From CBDAQV01 sp965199335 (GTDB taxonomy: Bacteria > Pseudomonadota > Alphaproteobacteria > CALMVH01): a DNA stretch of 64,000 nucleotides. Shown one piece after another: positions 28,095-36,776 of this stretch; positions within the stretch are counted from its first letter, which is position 1; each line of letters begins with the position of its first letter. Location: contig CBDAQZ010000004.1 of the NCBI GenBank assembly GCA_965199335.1, forward strand, positions 682,001 through 746,000, read 5' to 3'. Made by a program: the position numbers and the translations under genes. The notes beneath the pieces are model-generated. The model was not told the DNA's origin, ran no database searches, and saw only the letters and a program-made list of their open reading frames with translations.

Positions 28095-29060
28095 TCAGTC
28101 GGCCGGCGAGTGTTCCTGTGCCAGCTCCTGCAATTGCGCTGCTTCGCCTCGTTTCTGCAGCGTGCCGTAGCGCGTGATCATCGCGCCCGCCACCAGGCAG
28201 ATTGCGGATAGGATCGTCTTGCTGCCGATGTCGACGCCCAGCAGGACATGGGATACCGCAAGCGCCAGCCAGGGAATGAAATCCGCGCACAGGCTGAGGA
28301 GCACGATATTGCCGTTGCGCGTACCGTAATCCCATGAAAGCATTGCGAGGAACTGCAGTACACTCCAGCCTGCAATCACCAGCGCCAGGATGAAAGTCAC
28401 GTGGCTCCATTGATGAAATGCGGGAACGAAGGACACTGGCAGCAGCAGGCCGAGGCTGAGCTGGAACAACGGAATTACCGCGGGCCCTCCCGTTTGAGAA
28501 CCGGCGCGGCGCGTCAGTGATGTATAAAGCGACCAGGCCAGGGCGCTTCCCAGAGCCAGCAGATATGCCACCCTGTCGAGGCGGGCGGCGAACAGGCTTG
28601 TCCCCAGCGTATCGGGGCGAAGGATCTCGATCGACAGCGCCGCCAGCACGATCAGGGTTCCCGCAATGAAAAACGGCGGCCGCGTGATCCTGACGCCGGC
28701 GATCAGGACCGAAAAAAGGATGATCAGGGTCGGCCATAGATAGTTGATCAGGACGACAAGGGGCAGATGCGGCTTCTCGACGATGAACGAGGCCGTCCAG
28801 ATGCAGAGCGGGTTGAGGGCGAACAGCAACCACCGCGCATAAAACAGGGGATTGGCAAAAACCGCTCTCTCAGCAAAACCCTGGCGCAGGCGCCTGCGGT
28901 TGAGCAGGCCCAGAACACCGGTGGCGGCGAAGACCGTTCCCATCACCGCGACAACGCCGATCTGTCCCGCGATCAGCCGGGTGAGCGGCAGCGACAATCC
29001 CCAGACGAAGACGGCGAAGGTGCCGACGAAGGTAGGGCTAAGCTTGAAACCGGGGATCAT
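28095..29060 (-). CDS. EamA-family (drug/metabolite) exporter, YddG-like
   Basis: 321 residues from the ATG at 29060, with ten predicted membrane helices in two EamA repeats (VGTFAVFVWGLSLPLTRLIAG first; ILALVIAGWSVLQFLAMLSWDYGTRNG second). WPTLIILFSVLIAG and PLVVLINYLWPT resemble YddG-type aromatic amino acid exporters. The inner-membrane location is clear; the substrate is a guess. It follows the TrmB-like regulator by 10 bp on the same strand, so that regulator may control it. Confidence 0.85.
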   Translation of the reverse strand: MIPGFKLSPTFVGTFAVFVWGLSLPLTRLIAGQIGVVAVMGTVFAATGVLGLLNRRRLRQGFAERAVFANPLFYARWLLFALNPLCIWTASFIVEKPHLPLVVLINYLWPTLIILFSVLIAGVRITRPPFFIAGTLIVLAALSIEILRPDTLGTSLFAARLDRVAYLLALGSALAWSLYTSLTRRAGSQTGGPAVIPLFQLSLGLLLPVSFVPAFHQWSHVTFILALVIAGWSVLQFLAMLSWDYGTRNGNIVLLSLCADFIPWLALAVSHVLLGVDIGSKTILSAICLVAGAMITRYGTLQKRGEAAQLQELAQEHSPAD

Positions 29061-29070
29061 TGTTCGGGCT

Positions 29071-29865
29071 TCATGGCTTCGTCTGCCCGCTTCCACCGTC
29101 CTGATCGCCCGCCATGTCCCACACCAGATGAAATATGGCGCGCATCGAATTGGCGATCTTCTGGTTGCGGATGATCACGCCGCCGATCGGCGGCGTGGTC
29201 GAATAGATCGCCAGGTTGTCGGCATAGATATGCGTGTCGATGTCGAACGGATAATTCCTGTCCGGCATGTACTTCACCTGGCGCAGGGCCTTGGGATCGT
29301 TCGTCCATTCCTGCACCCGGGCGGAGGATGCAGGGGCTATCGCCCGGTACCACGATCCGTTGCGGACCCGTTTGTTGATGAACGCCTTCTGGATCTCCGG
29401 GAACAGGCGCACCGAGTCGACGCCGGACGAGAAGCTCAGCACATCCTTTTTCTCGCCGGAGGCGAACTTGATGTGCAGCAGCACATCCTGATGCACCTGG
29501 CGGAATCCCTCCGCCCCCTCGAGGTGCAATATCTCCATGTCCTTCTTCTCGCCGCCCAGCCGGCTGAGAAGCGGAACGGCCTGTTCCAGATCATCGACCA
29601 GCTGTTTCTGGCGGAACAGGATCGCGTCGGGCGATTGCGCGGAATAATGCAGGCGCCGTCCCACCTTGACCTTGGTCAGGAAGCCGCGCTTGACCAGCCG
29701 CTTGACCACCAGGTCGACGGTGCTGCGCGAGGTGCGGGTCAGGCTGGTGATCTCGTGTACGTACAGGCCGTCGGAATGCTGCAGGCAGGCAAGGTATATC
29801 CGGCCTTCCCGCTCCTTCAGCCCGAGCCGGCCCAGCAACGCGAGTATGTCCTTGCGGGTCTGCAT
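29071..29865 (-). CDS. TrmB-like helix-turn-helix transcriptional regulator
   Basis: 264 residues. The N-terminal winged helix (GLKEREGRIYLACLQ..YVHEITSLTRTSRSTVDLVVKRLVKRGFLTKV) matches the TrmB-type HTH. After a short helical linker (residues 80-110) there is a C-terminal sensor-like domain ending in VIIRNQKIANSMRAIFHLVWD, similar to TrmB/PLD-like effector domains. An inverted repeat just upstream of its start suggests autoregulation. The exporter gene follows immediately, giving a regulator-exporter operon. Confidence 0.78.
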   Translation of the reverse strand: MQTRKDILALLGRLGLKEREGRIYLACLQHSDGLYVHEITSLTRTSRSTVDLVVKRLVKRGFLTKVKVGRRLHYSAQSPDAILFRQKQLVDDLEQAVPLLSRLGGEKKDMEILHLEGAEGFRQVHQDVLLHIKFASGEKKDVLSFSSGVDSVRLFPEIQKAFINKRVRNGSWYRAIAPASSARVQEWTNDPKALRQVKYMPDRNYPFDIDTHIYADNLAIYSTTPPIGGVIIRNQKIANSMRAIFHLVWDMAGDQDGGSGQTKP

Positions 29866-29877
29866 CGTGGCGCAACG

Positions 29878-29896
29878 ATAACATAAAAAGTGTTAT
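29878..29896. promoter_or_regulatory. Inverted repeat, likely operator of the TrmB-like regulator
   Basis: ATAACA-N7-TGTTAT, a perfect 6-bp dyad in an AT-rich 87-bp gap between divergent genes. It lies 13 bp before the regulator start codon and 57 bp before the divergent gene, so one bound dimer could control both directions. Inferred from position and symmetry. Confidence 0.45.
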
Positions 29897-29952
29897 TTTG
29901 ATAAAAAATCGAGGATCTCTAGATTAATGTCTCATTGACTTAGGGACTCGCA

Positions 29953-30690
29953 ATGACATTGCTTCACGGACTTGTCGCCCCGCCGGGCGACGGGATGATT
30001 ATCGAGATCCACCTGGACATCCTGGAGGCCGCACAACCGTTTCTGGACCGGCTGAAAACGCTGGGCTTCGAAAACGATCCGTTCCTGGAATTCTATCCCG
30101 CGGACTATAAATTTCACTACACGGGACGCACCCGGGCACGACAGTCGGACGTCAACGCGCTGATGGCCACGATAAGGGCGTTGATCGCGCAGATCGTCAC
30201 GGAGGCGCGGGACGCGGATGTGAGTTTGTATGTCGAAAGCGAACTGGTTCGCGCGGTGCATCATTTCGATGAAAACCACTCATCCCGTTCCCGGGCGGGG
30301 CTGGACGATTTCACGTTCGGGCGAAGTCCGGAGGGCGTATCGGTGAAAGCCGACATCCATGTGGAGTTCCGCGCCGGGACTGTGCCGGAGAACGTGCGCG
30401 CGATGCTTGTGGAAAAATGCTTCTACTGGGTGAAAACACCCGCGACGCAGGCATTCCCATCCGAGGAAATCGCCACCTTGCAAACGTCAAGTTTCCGCAT
30501 GGCCCAGATGGTGTACGAGCGGCTTGTGGCAAATCCGCCACCCGCGTGCACCGGCATCCACCTGGAACAGAAGCTGGCGATGGTCGGATCCCATGCAGGC
30601 CTGCCCATGCCGCCGGTAATAGAGGTGATGAGAGCCGCGCCTTCGACCGCCCGAACGGAGGGCAAACTAATTGCGGCGGATCAGGTATAG
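29953..30690 (+). CDS. Protein of unknown function
   Basis: 245 residues, soluble, no signal peptide. The first 150 residues look alpha/beta (IIEIHLDILEAAQPFLDRLKTLGFENDPFLEFYP; VSLYVESELVR; VSVKADIHVEFRAG), with alternating conserved-looking His/Asp residues (HHFDENHSS). I do not recognise a family. It is divergent from the TrmB-like regulator and shares its upstream region, so it may be a target of that regulator. The ATG at 29953 has only weak upstream complementarity to 16S rRNA. Confidence 0.65.
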   Translation: MTLLHGLVAPPGDGMIIEIHLDILEAAQPFLDRLKTLGFENDPFLEFYPADYKFHYTGRTRARQSDVNALMATIRALIAQIVTEARDADVSLYVESELVRAVHHFDENHSSRSRAGLDDFTFGRSPEGVSVKADIHVEFRAGTVPENVRAMLVEKCFYWVKTPATQAFPSEEIATLQTSSFRMAQMVYERLVANPPPACTGIHLEQKLAMVGSHAGLPMPPVIEVMRAAPSTARTEGKLIAADQV

Positions 30691-30709
30691 CTGGTTCGCA
30701 TGGGAGCGC

Positions 30710-33223
30710 CTACCCCTCGGGGTGCATCACTTCCTTCACCTTGACGGCTAGTTGTTTCAGCGTGAAGGGCTTGGGCAGGAAGTGGATTTCCTCGTTGCTG
30801 GCGAACTGGCTGCGGACCTTGTCCTCGGTGTAGCCGGAGATGAAGATCACCTTCAGGTCGGGCTGGGTCTTGCGCACTTCCATCACCATCGTCGGTCCGT
30901 CCATCTGCGGCATGATCACGTCGGTGATCAGCAAGTCGATCTTGGGCGTCGACGGATCGGCGAACACGGCCAGCGCCGCCTCGCCGCTATTGGCCTCGTG
31001 CACCTGGTAGCCCTTGTTGCGCAAGGCCCTGGCGCTGAACATGCGCACCGCGTCCTCGTCCTCGACCAGCAACACCTGGCCGGCGCCTGTCAGGTCGCCT
31101 GCCGGCTTTTCGATATTGGCCTCCGGTGCGGCTTCCATCTCGCCCTCGACCGCCTCGTGGCGCGGCAGGTAGATCCAGAACTGCGACCCCTCGCCGACGA
31201 CGGAATCGACCTGCACGTAGCCGCCGGTCTGGCGCACGATGCCGTAGACGGTCGACAGGCCGAGCCCGGTGCCCGAGCCGACTTCCTTGGTCGAGAAGAA
31301 GGGTTCGAAGATCCGGCTGAGAATGTTCATCGGAATGCCGGTGCCGGTATCGGACACGCTGATCGCGACCCAATCGCCCGGCGGCATGTCCTCGCCCGAG
31401 ACGCGGGTGATCTGGCGGGTCTTGCGGTTGCCGGTCTTGATCGTCAGCTTGCCGCCGCGCGGCATGGCATCGCGCGCGTTGACGCACAGGTTGATCAGCA
31501 CCTGCTCCAGCTGCCCCTGGTCGACGCGCACCAGCCCCAGGTCGCGCCCGTGCACCATCTTCAGTTCGATGTTCTCGCCGATCAGGCGGCGCAGCAGGTG
31601 CAGCAGTTCGGTCAGCGCATCGGTGACGTCCAGCACGCGCGGCTGCAGCGTCTGCTGGCGGCTGAAGGCCAGAAGCTGGCGCACCAGGTTGGCGGCGCGG
31701 TTCGCATTCTGCTTGATCTGCATGATGTCGCCGAAGGACGAATCGCCCGGCTTGTGGCGCAGCAGCAGCAGGTCGCAGAAACCGATCATCGCGGTCAGCA
31801 GGTTGTTGAAATCGTGCGCGATGCCGCCGGCCAGCTGGCCGACCGCCTGCATCTTCTGCGACTGCGCGAATTGCTGTTCCAGGTTCTTGCGTTCGGTGAA
31901 GTCGATGAAGTGCAGCACGAAGGTCGTGTCGGTCGCGCCGGGATTGTGCAGCAGGCGCACGAACAGCTGCGCCACCGCCTCGTGGTCGCCGCGCAGGCGC
32001 ACCTCGATCGGGTGTTCCGGTATCTCGGCCGAGTTCAGGATCGCGGCCACCTTGTGCCGGTCCTGGGGGGCCAGCAGCTCGTTGATCGGCAGGCCCTTCA
32101 CCTCGTGCATCGGGCGCCCGATGATCGCCGCCATCATCGGGTTGCATTCGGCGACGATGCCGCCGGAATCGACCTGCGCGATACCGATCGGCGCGTCCTC
32201 GAAGAAGCGGTGGAAGCGCTTCTGCGACTGCGCCAGAGCCGCCTGCCATTCGCGCTCCTCCAGCAGATCGCGGACGATGGCACGGGTGCGGATCGCGCCG
32301 TCGTCCTCGACCACGGTCTGCGCCACGGTGGCGGGGAACAGCCTGCCGTTCAGGGCACGGAACACGACCTCGCCATGCTGGACCAGGCCGCCGCCCTGCA
32401 CCAGGTCGTAGGGCTTGGCGTCGGCGGGCGGCGTCTCCAGGAATTCGTGCAGGCGGTGCGCGCCGGACAGCAGCGCCTCGATGCTGGAGCCGACCCAGTC
32501 GGCGAAGGTCTGGTTGACGAACAGGAATTCGCCCTGGCTGCCGACGGAAAAGAATCCGCCCGGCGCGTTGTCGAGGAAGTCGATCAGCTTGGCGCGCTCG
32601 GCCCGGCGCTCCTCCTCGATCAGGTGCTCGTGCGTGCTGTCCGACAGACGCCACTGGCTGTAGCCCGGGTGATGGGGGATCGGCGTGACGCTGACCTGGA
32701 ACAGCGCGCCCGCGATCCGCGAGACGATCTCGCGGTAGCCGTCTTCGCCATTGGCCGCCAGGCGCCACAATTCGTTGTAGGCGATTTCGCTTTCATGCGG
32801 TTCGGAGAAGAGGTTCAGCATCCCCTTGTCGGTGGTATTGCCCTGAACCAGGCGCACCATTTCCGAATTGGCGCAGACGGCCACGCCGGACTCGTCGAGG
32901 ATCATGCGGCCGGCACGGCTTTTCTCCAGGATCGCCACCAGCAGGTTTTCCGTCAGGCCGTGGGAGTCGCGTTGCCGGTGCAGGGTAATGGAGGCAGCGA
33001 TGGAATAAAGCCCGATCCAGACGATGCCGATGCCGGGCCAGACCGATGACGGGGAAACGCCCCGGTGCAATCCGACGATGCCCAGGATCGCCAGCAGGGC
33101 GAACGCGGCGGCAAGGCCGAGCAGCACCGCCTTGGGCATGATCCAGCGCAGGGCGACGATGCGCCGCCGCAGCGGCTTGGCGTCGTAGGACAAAGGAGAG
33201 GATTCGGGGGTATCTGAACTCAT
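30710..33223 (-). CDS. cckA: Cell-cycle hybrid histidine kinase CckA
   Basis: 837 residues. Two N-terminal membrane helices (about 28-75) are followed by PAS domains (the second near 345-450), a HisKA domain with the phospho-His near 470 (GGIAHDFNNLLTAMIGF), an HATPase domain (VLINLCVNARDAMP, DTGTGIP, GSGTGLGLSTVYGI) and a C-terminal receiver with Asp near 768 (LLITDVIMPQMDG). In alphaproteobacteria CckA phosphorylates CtrA and CpdR through ChpT and controls cell cycle and motility. It starts 5 bp after the flhB stop, so it is probably transcribed with the flagellar genes. Confidence 0.95.
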   Translation of the reverse strand: MSSDTPESSPLSYDAKPLRRRIVALRWIMPKAVLLGLAAAFALLAILGIVGLHRGVSPSSVWPGIGIVWIGLYSIAASITLHRQRDSHGLTENLLVAILEKSRAGRMILDESGVAVCANSEMVRLVQGNTTDKGMLNLFSEPHESEIAYNELWRLAANGEDGYREIVSRIAGALFQVSVTPIPHHPGYSQWRLSDSTHEHLIEEERRAERAKLIDFLDNAPGGFFSVGSQGEFLFVNQTFADWVGSSIEALLSGAHRLHEFLETPPADAKPYDLVQGGGLVQHGEVVFRALNGRLFPATVAQTVVEDDGAIRTRAIVRDLLEEREWQAALAQSQKRFHRFFEDAPIGIAQVDSGGIVAECNPMMAAIIGRPMHEVKGLPINELLAPQDRHKVAAILNSAEIPEHPIEVRLRGDHEAVAQLFVRLLHNPGATDTTFVLHFIDFTERKNLEQQFAQSQKMQAVGQLAGGIAHDFNNLLTAMIGFCDLLLLRHKPGDSSFGDIMQIKQNANRAANLVRQLLAFSRQQTLQPRVLDVTDALTELLHLLRRLIGENIELKMVHGRDLGLVRVDQGQLEQVLINLCVNARDAMPRGGKLTIKTGNRKTRQITRVSGEDMPPGDWVAISVSDTGTGIPMNILSRIFEPFFSTKEVGSGTGLGLSTVYGIVRQTGGYVQVDSVVGEGSQFWIYLPRHEAVEGEMEAAPEANIEKPAGDLTGAGQVLLVEDEDAVRMFSARALRNKGYQVHEANSGEAALAVFADPSTPKIDLLITDVIMPQMDGPTMVMEVRKTQPDLKVIFISGYTEDKVRSQFASNEEIHFLPKPFTLKQLAVKVKEVMHPEG

Positions 33224-33228
33224 CGGCC

Positions 33229-34305
33229 TTAACTCTTAACAGCCCTGCCACGAAGACGAAAGACGTAAGAGATGACCTCGGCCACCGCCTTGTAATGTTC
33301 GGGCGGGATTTCCTGGTCGATCTCCACGGTGGGATAGAGGGCGCGCGCCAGCGGCGGGTTCTCGACGATGGTGATCTTGTTGTTCCCCGCGATCTCGCGG
33401 ATCTTGAGGGCGATCAGATCCTGGCCCTTGGCGAGGCACAAGGGCGCGGCCATGTTCGAGGGGTCGTATTTCAGCGCCACCGCGAAGTGGGTCGGGTTCG
33501 TGATGACCACGTCGGCCTTCGGCACGTTGGCCATCATGCGGGCGCGGGCGCGCTGCATGCGTATCTGGCGCACGCGCTGCTTTATGAGCGGATCGCCTTC
33601 GTTCTGCCGCATCTCCTCCTTGACCTCCTGCCGGGTCATGCGCAGGCGGGCGATGAAGGCCATGCGCTGATAGATCACGTCGAACAGCATGATGACGGTC
33701 AGCGTCGCCAGTATGCCGGTGCACAGGCGCAGCACGAGGTGGCGGACCTCGCCCAGCATCTGGTGCGGGTCGGCCTCGATCAGGTGCTCGAGGGTCGGCA
33801 TTGTCGGCTTGACCAGCATGTAGGCGACGGTGGCGATGATGCTCAGCTTTGCCAGATTCTTGGCGAACTCGATAAAGGCGCGTTTCGAGAAGATGCGATG
33901 GAAGCCGGCGATCGGCGACAGCTTGGAGAATTTCGGCGTGATCGTCTCGGCCGACAGCAAGAAGCCGGTCTGCAGGATGGGACCTGCCATCGCCGCGATC
34001 AGCAGGATCAGCATCGGCGCCGCCACTGCCATGCCGGCTTTCATCATGGTATCGGCGAACAGGCTTTCCAGCGACGCGGCATCCGCCGGTACCTGGTCGG
34101 GCTTGGCGATGAAATTGCGCAGGATATTCACCAGCGATGTCGCCATGCCCGGCGCCATCGCCAGCAGCACCAGCGTACCGCCGCCGATCAGCAGCCAGTG
34201 GTTCAGTTCCTTCGACGCCGGGACCTGCCCCTGTTCGCGCGCCCGCTGTAGCCGGCCGGCGGTCGGCTGCTCGGTTTTCTGTTCCTTGTCCTGTTCTTCG
34301 GCCAT
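33229..34305 (-). CDS. flhB: Flagellar type III export protein FlhB
   Basis: 358 residues. A charged N-terminus (EEQDKEQKTEQPTAGRLQRAREQGQV) precedes four membrane helices and a cytoplasmic domain with the self-cleaving NPTH motif near residue 270 (NPTHFAVALKYD). Cleavage there switches export from rod/hook to filament substrates. It ends the flgB-flgC-fliE-fliQ-fliR-flhB series and leads into cckA. Confidence 0.97.
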   Translation of the reverse strand: MAEEQDKEQKTEQPTAGRLQRAREQGQVPASKELNHWLLIGGGTLVLLAMAPGMATSLVNILRNFIAKPDQVPADAASLESLFADTMMKAGMAVAAPMLILLIAAMAGPILQTGFLLSAETITPKFSKLSPIAGFHRIFSKRAFIEFAKNLAKLSIIATVAYMLVKPTMPTLEHLIEADPHQMLGEVRHLVLRLCTGILATLTVIMLFDVIYQRMAFIARLRMTRQEVKEEMRQNEGDPLIKQRVRQIRMQRARARMMANVPKADVVITNPTHFAVALKYDPSNMAAPLCLAKGQDLIALKIREIAGNNKITIVENPPLARALYPTVEIDQEIPPEHYKAVAEVISYVFRLRGRAVKS

Positions 34306-34308
34306 GGG

Positions 34309-35088
34309 CTACTGACCCAGCCCGAGGGTTTTCATGCTTTCGGCGAACGCGTTCAGCCAGAAGCGCAGCATGACGGACGCCGACAGAGCGAAGATCATCA
34401 GGCCCAGCCCGAGTTGCAGAGGCAGGGTGACGAAGAAGACCTGGATCTGCGGCAGCAGCCGGCCGATCAACCCGAACGCGCTGTACAGCAGCAGGCCGAT
34501 GACGAAGAAGGGGCTGGCCATCTCGACCGCGATCAGGAAACTGTGCGCGGCCAGATGCGCGATGGCGTCGGTCATGTCCGGGAACAGGCTGAAGCTGTTG
34601 TAATGGAAGATGTCGTAGCTCTGCACGATCGCGCGGATCAGCATCTGGTACATGTCGGTGGCGAACAGCAGGACGACGGCCGTCATGGTCAGCAGCGTGC
34701 CGGGGATCGAGCCCTGCGTCTGCGCCTGCGGATTGAAGATATAGGCGCTGGACAGGCCGACCTGCTGCGCGATGAACTGGCCTGCGGTTTCCAGGATGCT
34801 GATATAGATCTGCGCGATCGTGCCGATGAAAGCGCCGATCACCAGTTCGCAGAACAGCATCAGGAACAGCGCCGGCACGTCCGTCGGCTCGGGCGGCATG
34901 GCATGGCGCACGATGGGCGCGATCGCGACGCTGAGGCCGAGCGAAAGCAGCAGGCGCGCGCGCGCCGGCGTGTAATTGTCGCCCAGACCCGGCAGCAGCA
35001 TCAGCGCCGTGCCGACGCGGGCGAACACCATCATCACGGTGAAGACGTTGCCCGCCAGAAGCGCGTTCAGCTGGTCGGCTATGCCCAT
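34309..35088 (-). CDS. fliR: Flagellar export apparatus protein FliR
   Basis: 259 residues with about six hydrophobic helices (VFTVMMVFARVGTALMLLPGLG at the N-terminus, LPLQLGLGLMIFALSASVML at the C-terminus). It forms the export gate core with FliP and FliQ. It lies 3 bp before flhB and 13 bp after fliQ. Confidence 0.96.
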   Translation of the reverse strand: MGIADQLNALLAGNVFTVMMVFARVGTALMLLPGLGDNYTPARARLLLSLGLSVAIAPIVRHAMPPEPTDVPALFLMLFCELVIGAFIGTIAQIYISILETAGQFIAQQVGLSSAYIFNPQAQTQGSIPGTLLTMTAVVLLFATDMYQMLIRAIVQSYDIFHYNSFSLFPDMTDAIAHLAAHSFLIAVEMASPFFVIGLLLYSAFGLIGRLLPQIQVFFVTLPLQLGLGLMIFALSASVMLRFWLNAFAESMKTLGLGQ

Positions 35089-35101
35089 CGATCCGGCCCG
35101 G

Positions 35102-35368
35102 TCATTGTCCGCTGACGATGTGATCGAACAGCGTCTTGGTGAAGACCTGCAGCGTGTGCAGCATGAACGGCATGAATATCACCAGCGACACGAACACGGC
35201 GATGATCTTGGGCACGAAGGCGATGGTCTGTTCCTGCAAGGAGGTCAGGGCCTGCAGCAGCGAGACGCCGACGCCGACGATCAGCGCCGCAAGGATCGGC
35301 GGCGCGCAGATCAGCAGCGCCGTGGTGACGCCCTGACGCAGCAGGTCGAGAAGTTCGGGTTCGCTCAT
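35102..35368 (-). CDS. fliQ: Flagellar export apparatus protein FliQ
   Basis: 88 residues forming two membrane hairpin helices (GVTTALLICAPPILAALIVGVGVSLLQA and IAVFVSLVIFMPFMLHTL), the usual FliQ size and topology. ALTSLQEQTIAFVPKI is the conserved loop. It is a gate component with FliP and FliR. Confidence 0.96.
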   Translation of the reverse strand: MSEPELLDLLRQGVTTALLICAPPILAALIVGVGVSLLQALTSLQEQTIAFVPKIIAVFVSLVIFMPFMLHTLQVFTKTLFDHIVSGQ

Positions 35369-35396
35369 CGGGACAAGGAAACGATCGCCGATGCCA

Positions 35397-35705
35397 TCAG
35401 ATCGGCATCTTGATGATATCCTCGTAGGCCGAGACGACCTGGTCGCGTATCTTGGTGACTTCCTGCATCGTGACGTCGAAATTGGTCATCGCCATGACGA
35501 CATCATTGGCCGAGGCCTGGTGCACCAGCGCCTTGGCGCTGACGTTTTCGGCGGTATGGCCGGTATCGATCGCGCTTTCGACCGCACTGCTGAGGAAATC
35601 GCCGAAGGACGGCCCGGTGGTCGCCTCACCGCTGGAGGCGCCCTGCTGCGCGAAGGAATTGGCGACGCTGCTATAGGCGTTGATGGCTTTATCGACGGGT
35701 ATCAT
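35397..35705 (-). CDS. fliE: Flagellar hook-basal body complex protein FliE
   Basis: 102 residues, mostly helical. The C-terminal segment (ALVHQASANDVVMAMTNFDVTMQEVTKIRDQVVSAYEDIIKMPI) is the conserved FliE signature that joins the MS ring and the proximal rod. It lies between flgC and fliQ, the standard order. Confidence 0.95.
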   Translation of the reverse strand: MIPVDKAINAYSSVANSFAQQGASSGEATTGPSFGDFLSSAVESAIDTGHTAENVSAKALVHQASANDVVMAMTNFDVTMQEVTKIRDQVVSAYEDIIKMPI

Positions 35706-35716
35706 GGGTCAGCCCC

Positions 35717-36127
35717 TTAGCTTTGCAGCATGTTGATGGTTTTGAGCAGCATCGATTTCGATACCTCGACCATGTTGACGTTGGCTTCATAGGACCGCTG
35801 CGCCTCGCGCATGTCCATCGCCTCCACCAGCATGTTGACGTTTGGGGTCTTGACGTAGCCCTGCGCGTTGGCGGCCGGGTTGGTCGGATCGTATTTCTGC
35901 ACGAAGTCGGTCTTGTCGGTCGAGATCTTGTCGATCGCGACGCGGTTCTCGCCGGTGCTGCGGTCGAGTTCGTTCTTGAAGCTGACGGTCTTGCGCCGGT
36001 AGGGATCGCCGCCGGGCGTGGACGCCAGCGAGTTGGAGTTGGCGAGGTTTTCCGCGATGACCTTAAGCCGGGCGCCCTGCGCTTCCATGCCGGAGGTCGA
36101 TATGTCCATGACCTTGCTAAGATCCAT
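35717..36127 (-). CDS. flgC: Flagellar proximal rod protein FlgC
   Basis: 136 residues. The N-terminal rod motif (SGMEAQGARLKVIAENLANSNS) and the C-terminal helix (VEAMDMREAQRSYEANVNMVEVSKSML) are conserved in FlgC and fold together in the rod. It follows flgB by 11 bp. Confidence 0.96.
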   Translation of the reverse strand: MDLSKVMDISTSGMEAQGARLKVIAENLANSNSLASTPGGDPYRRKTVSFKNELDRSTGENRVAIDKISTDKTDFVQKYDPTNPAANAQGYVKTPNVNMLVEAMDMREAQRSYEANVNMVEVSKSMLLKTINMLQS

Positions 36128-36138
36128 CTTTCGTCTCC

Positions 36139-36567
36139 TCAGCCTTTGCCGTTGCCGAGCGCAAGCTCGATAAGGCTAACAGATTTCTTGTATACGTTCG
36201 TCACCAGCTGGTAATCGGCGGCGGTATCGGCCGCTTTCTTCATCTCGGCCTCGGTCGAGATCGCGTTCCCGTCGGGCTTGACCTCGTAGGCGCTGTGCAA
36301 TTCGGACATTTCCTTGGCATCGCCGCCACTGCCGCCGGTCGGCATGCCGACCTGGAGGAAACCCGCGCCCGACGACGTCTGCGCCGGGGCAAGCTGGAGC
36401 TTCTTCATCATGTTCTTGAAGGTGAAGGGGGCAAGATCCTTGCCCTCCGCACCCGGCGTATCGACATTGGCGATGTTGGACGCGATGAGGCCCTGGCGCT
36501 GCGTGAGCCAGTTCATCTTATCCATAAGACCGCTGAAAAGTCCGATTTGCGACAAATCCATCGACAA
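36139..36567 (-). CDS. flgB: Flagellar proximal rod protein FlgB
   Basis: 142 residues. The N-terminal rod motif is degenerate but clear (LTQRQGLIASNIANVDTPG), and the C-terminal helix ends TAADYQLVTNVYKKSVSLIELALG. It is the first gene of the minus-strand flagellar-cckA operon; the promoter must lie in 36568-36776, where a CtrA-like site is found. Confidence 0.95.
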   Translation of the reverse strand: MSMDLSQIGLFSGLMDKMNWLTQRQGLIASNIANVDTPGAEGKDLAPFTFKNMMKKLQLAPAQTSSGAGFLQVGMPTGGSGGDAKEMSELHSAYEVKPDGNAISTEAEMKKAADTAADYQLVTNVYKKSVSLIELALGNGKG

Positions 36568-36607
36568 AATCCGCCGTTGGTGATGGATAGCTATACCCCG
36601 GTCATGC

Positions 36608-36622
36608 TTAAGAAACGGTTAG
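36608..36622. promoter_or_regulatory. CtrA-like half-consensus site upstream of flgB
   Basis: TTAA-N7-TTAG, one mismatch from the CtrA motif TTAA-N7-TTAA, 41 bp before the flgB start. CtrA control of early flagellar operons is established in Caulobacter; here it is inferred from the motif and from cckA being in the same operon. Confidence 0.4.
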
Positions 36623-36776
36623 GCCTATGGCAGCAACCGGTTCGGCGTGCGGCTGACCAGGGTTACGTCGCGGATGCCTGCAGCCGCATGGAATTAGTCT
36701 TCGTCAAAAGGGCCAAGGCATTGACCATGTGGCTTTTCCCGTCATAAGTAGGACATTGTTCGGCCTGGAGAATTGC

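Noticed and set aside
30752..33049. Plus-strand frame of 765 codons
   Set aside because: Antisense to cckA; rich in His, Asp, Val, Gln from reversed GC-rich codons, with no domain.
33226..33240. TTAACTCTTAAC near the flhB stop as a CtrA site
   Set aside because: The two TTAA halves are only 3 bp apart instead of 7, and the position is inside an operon.
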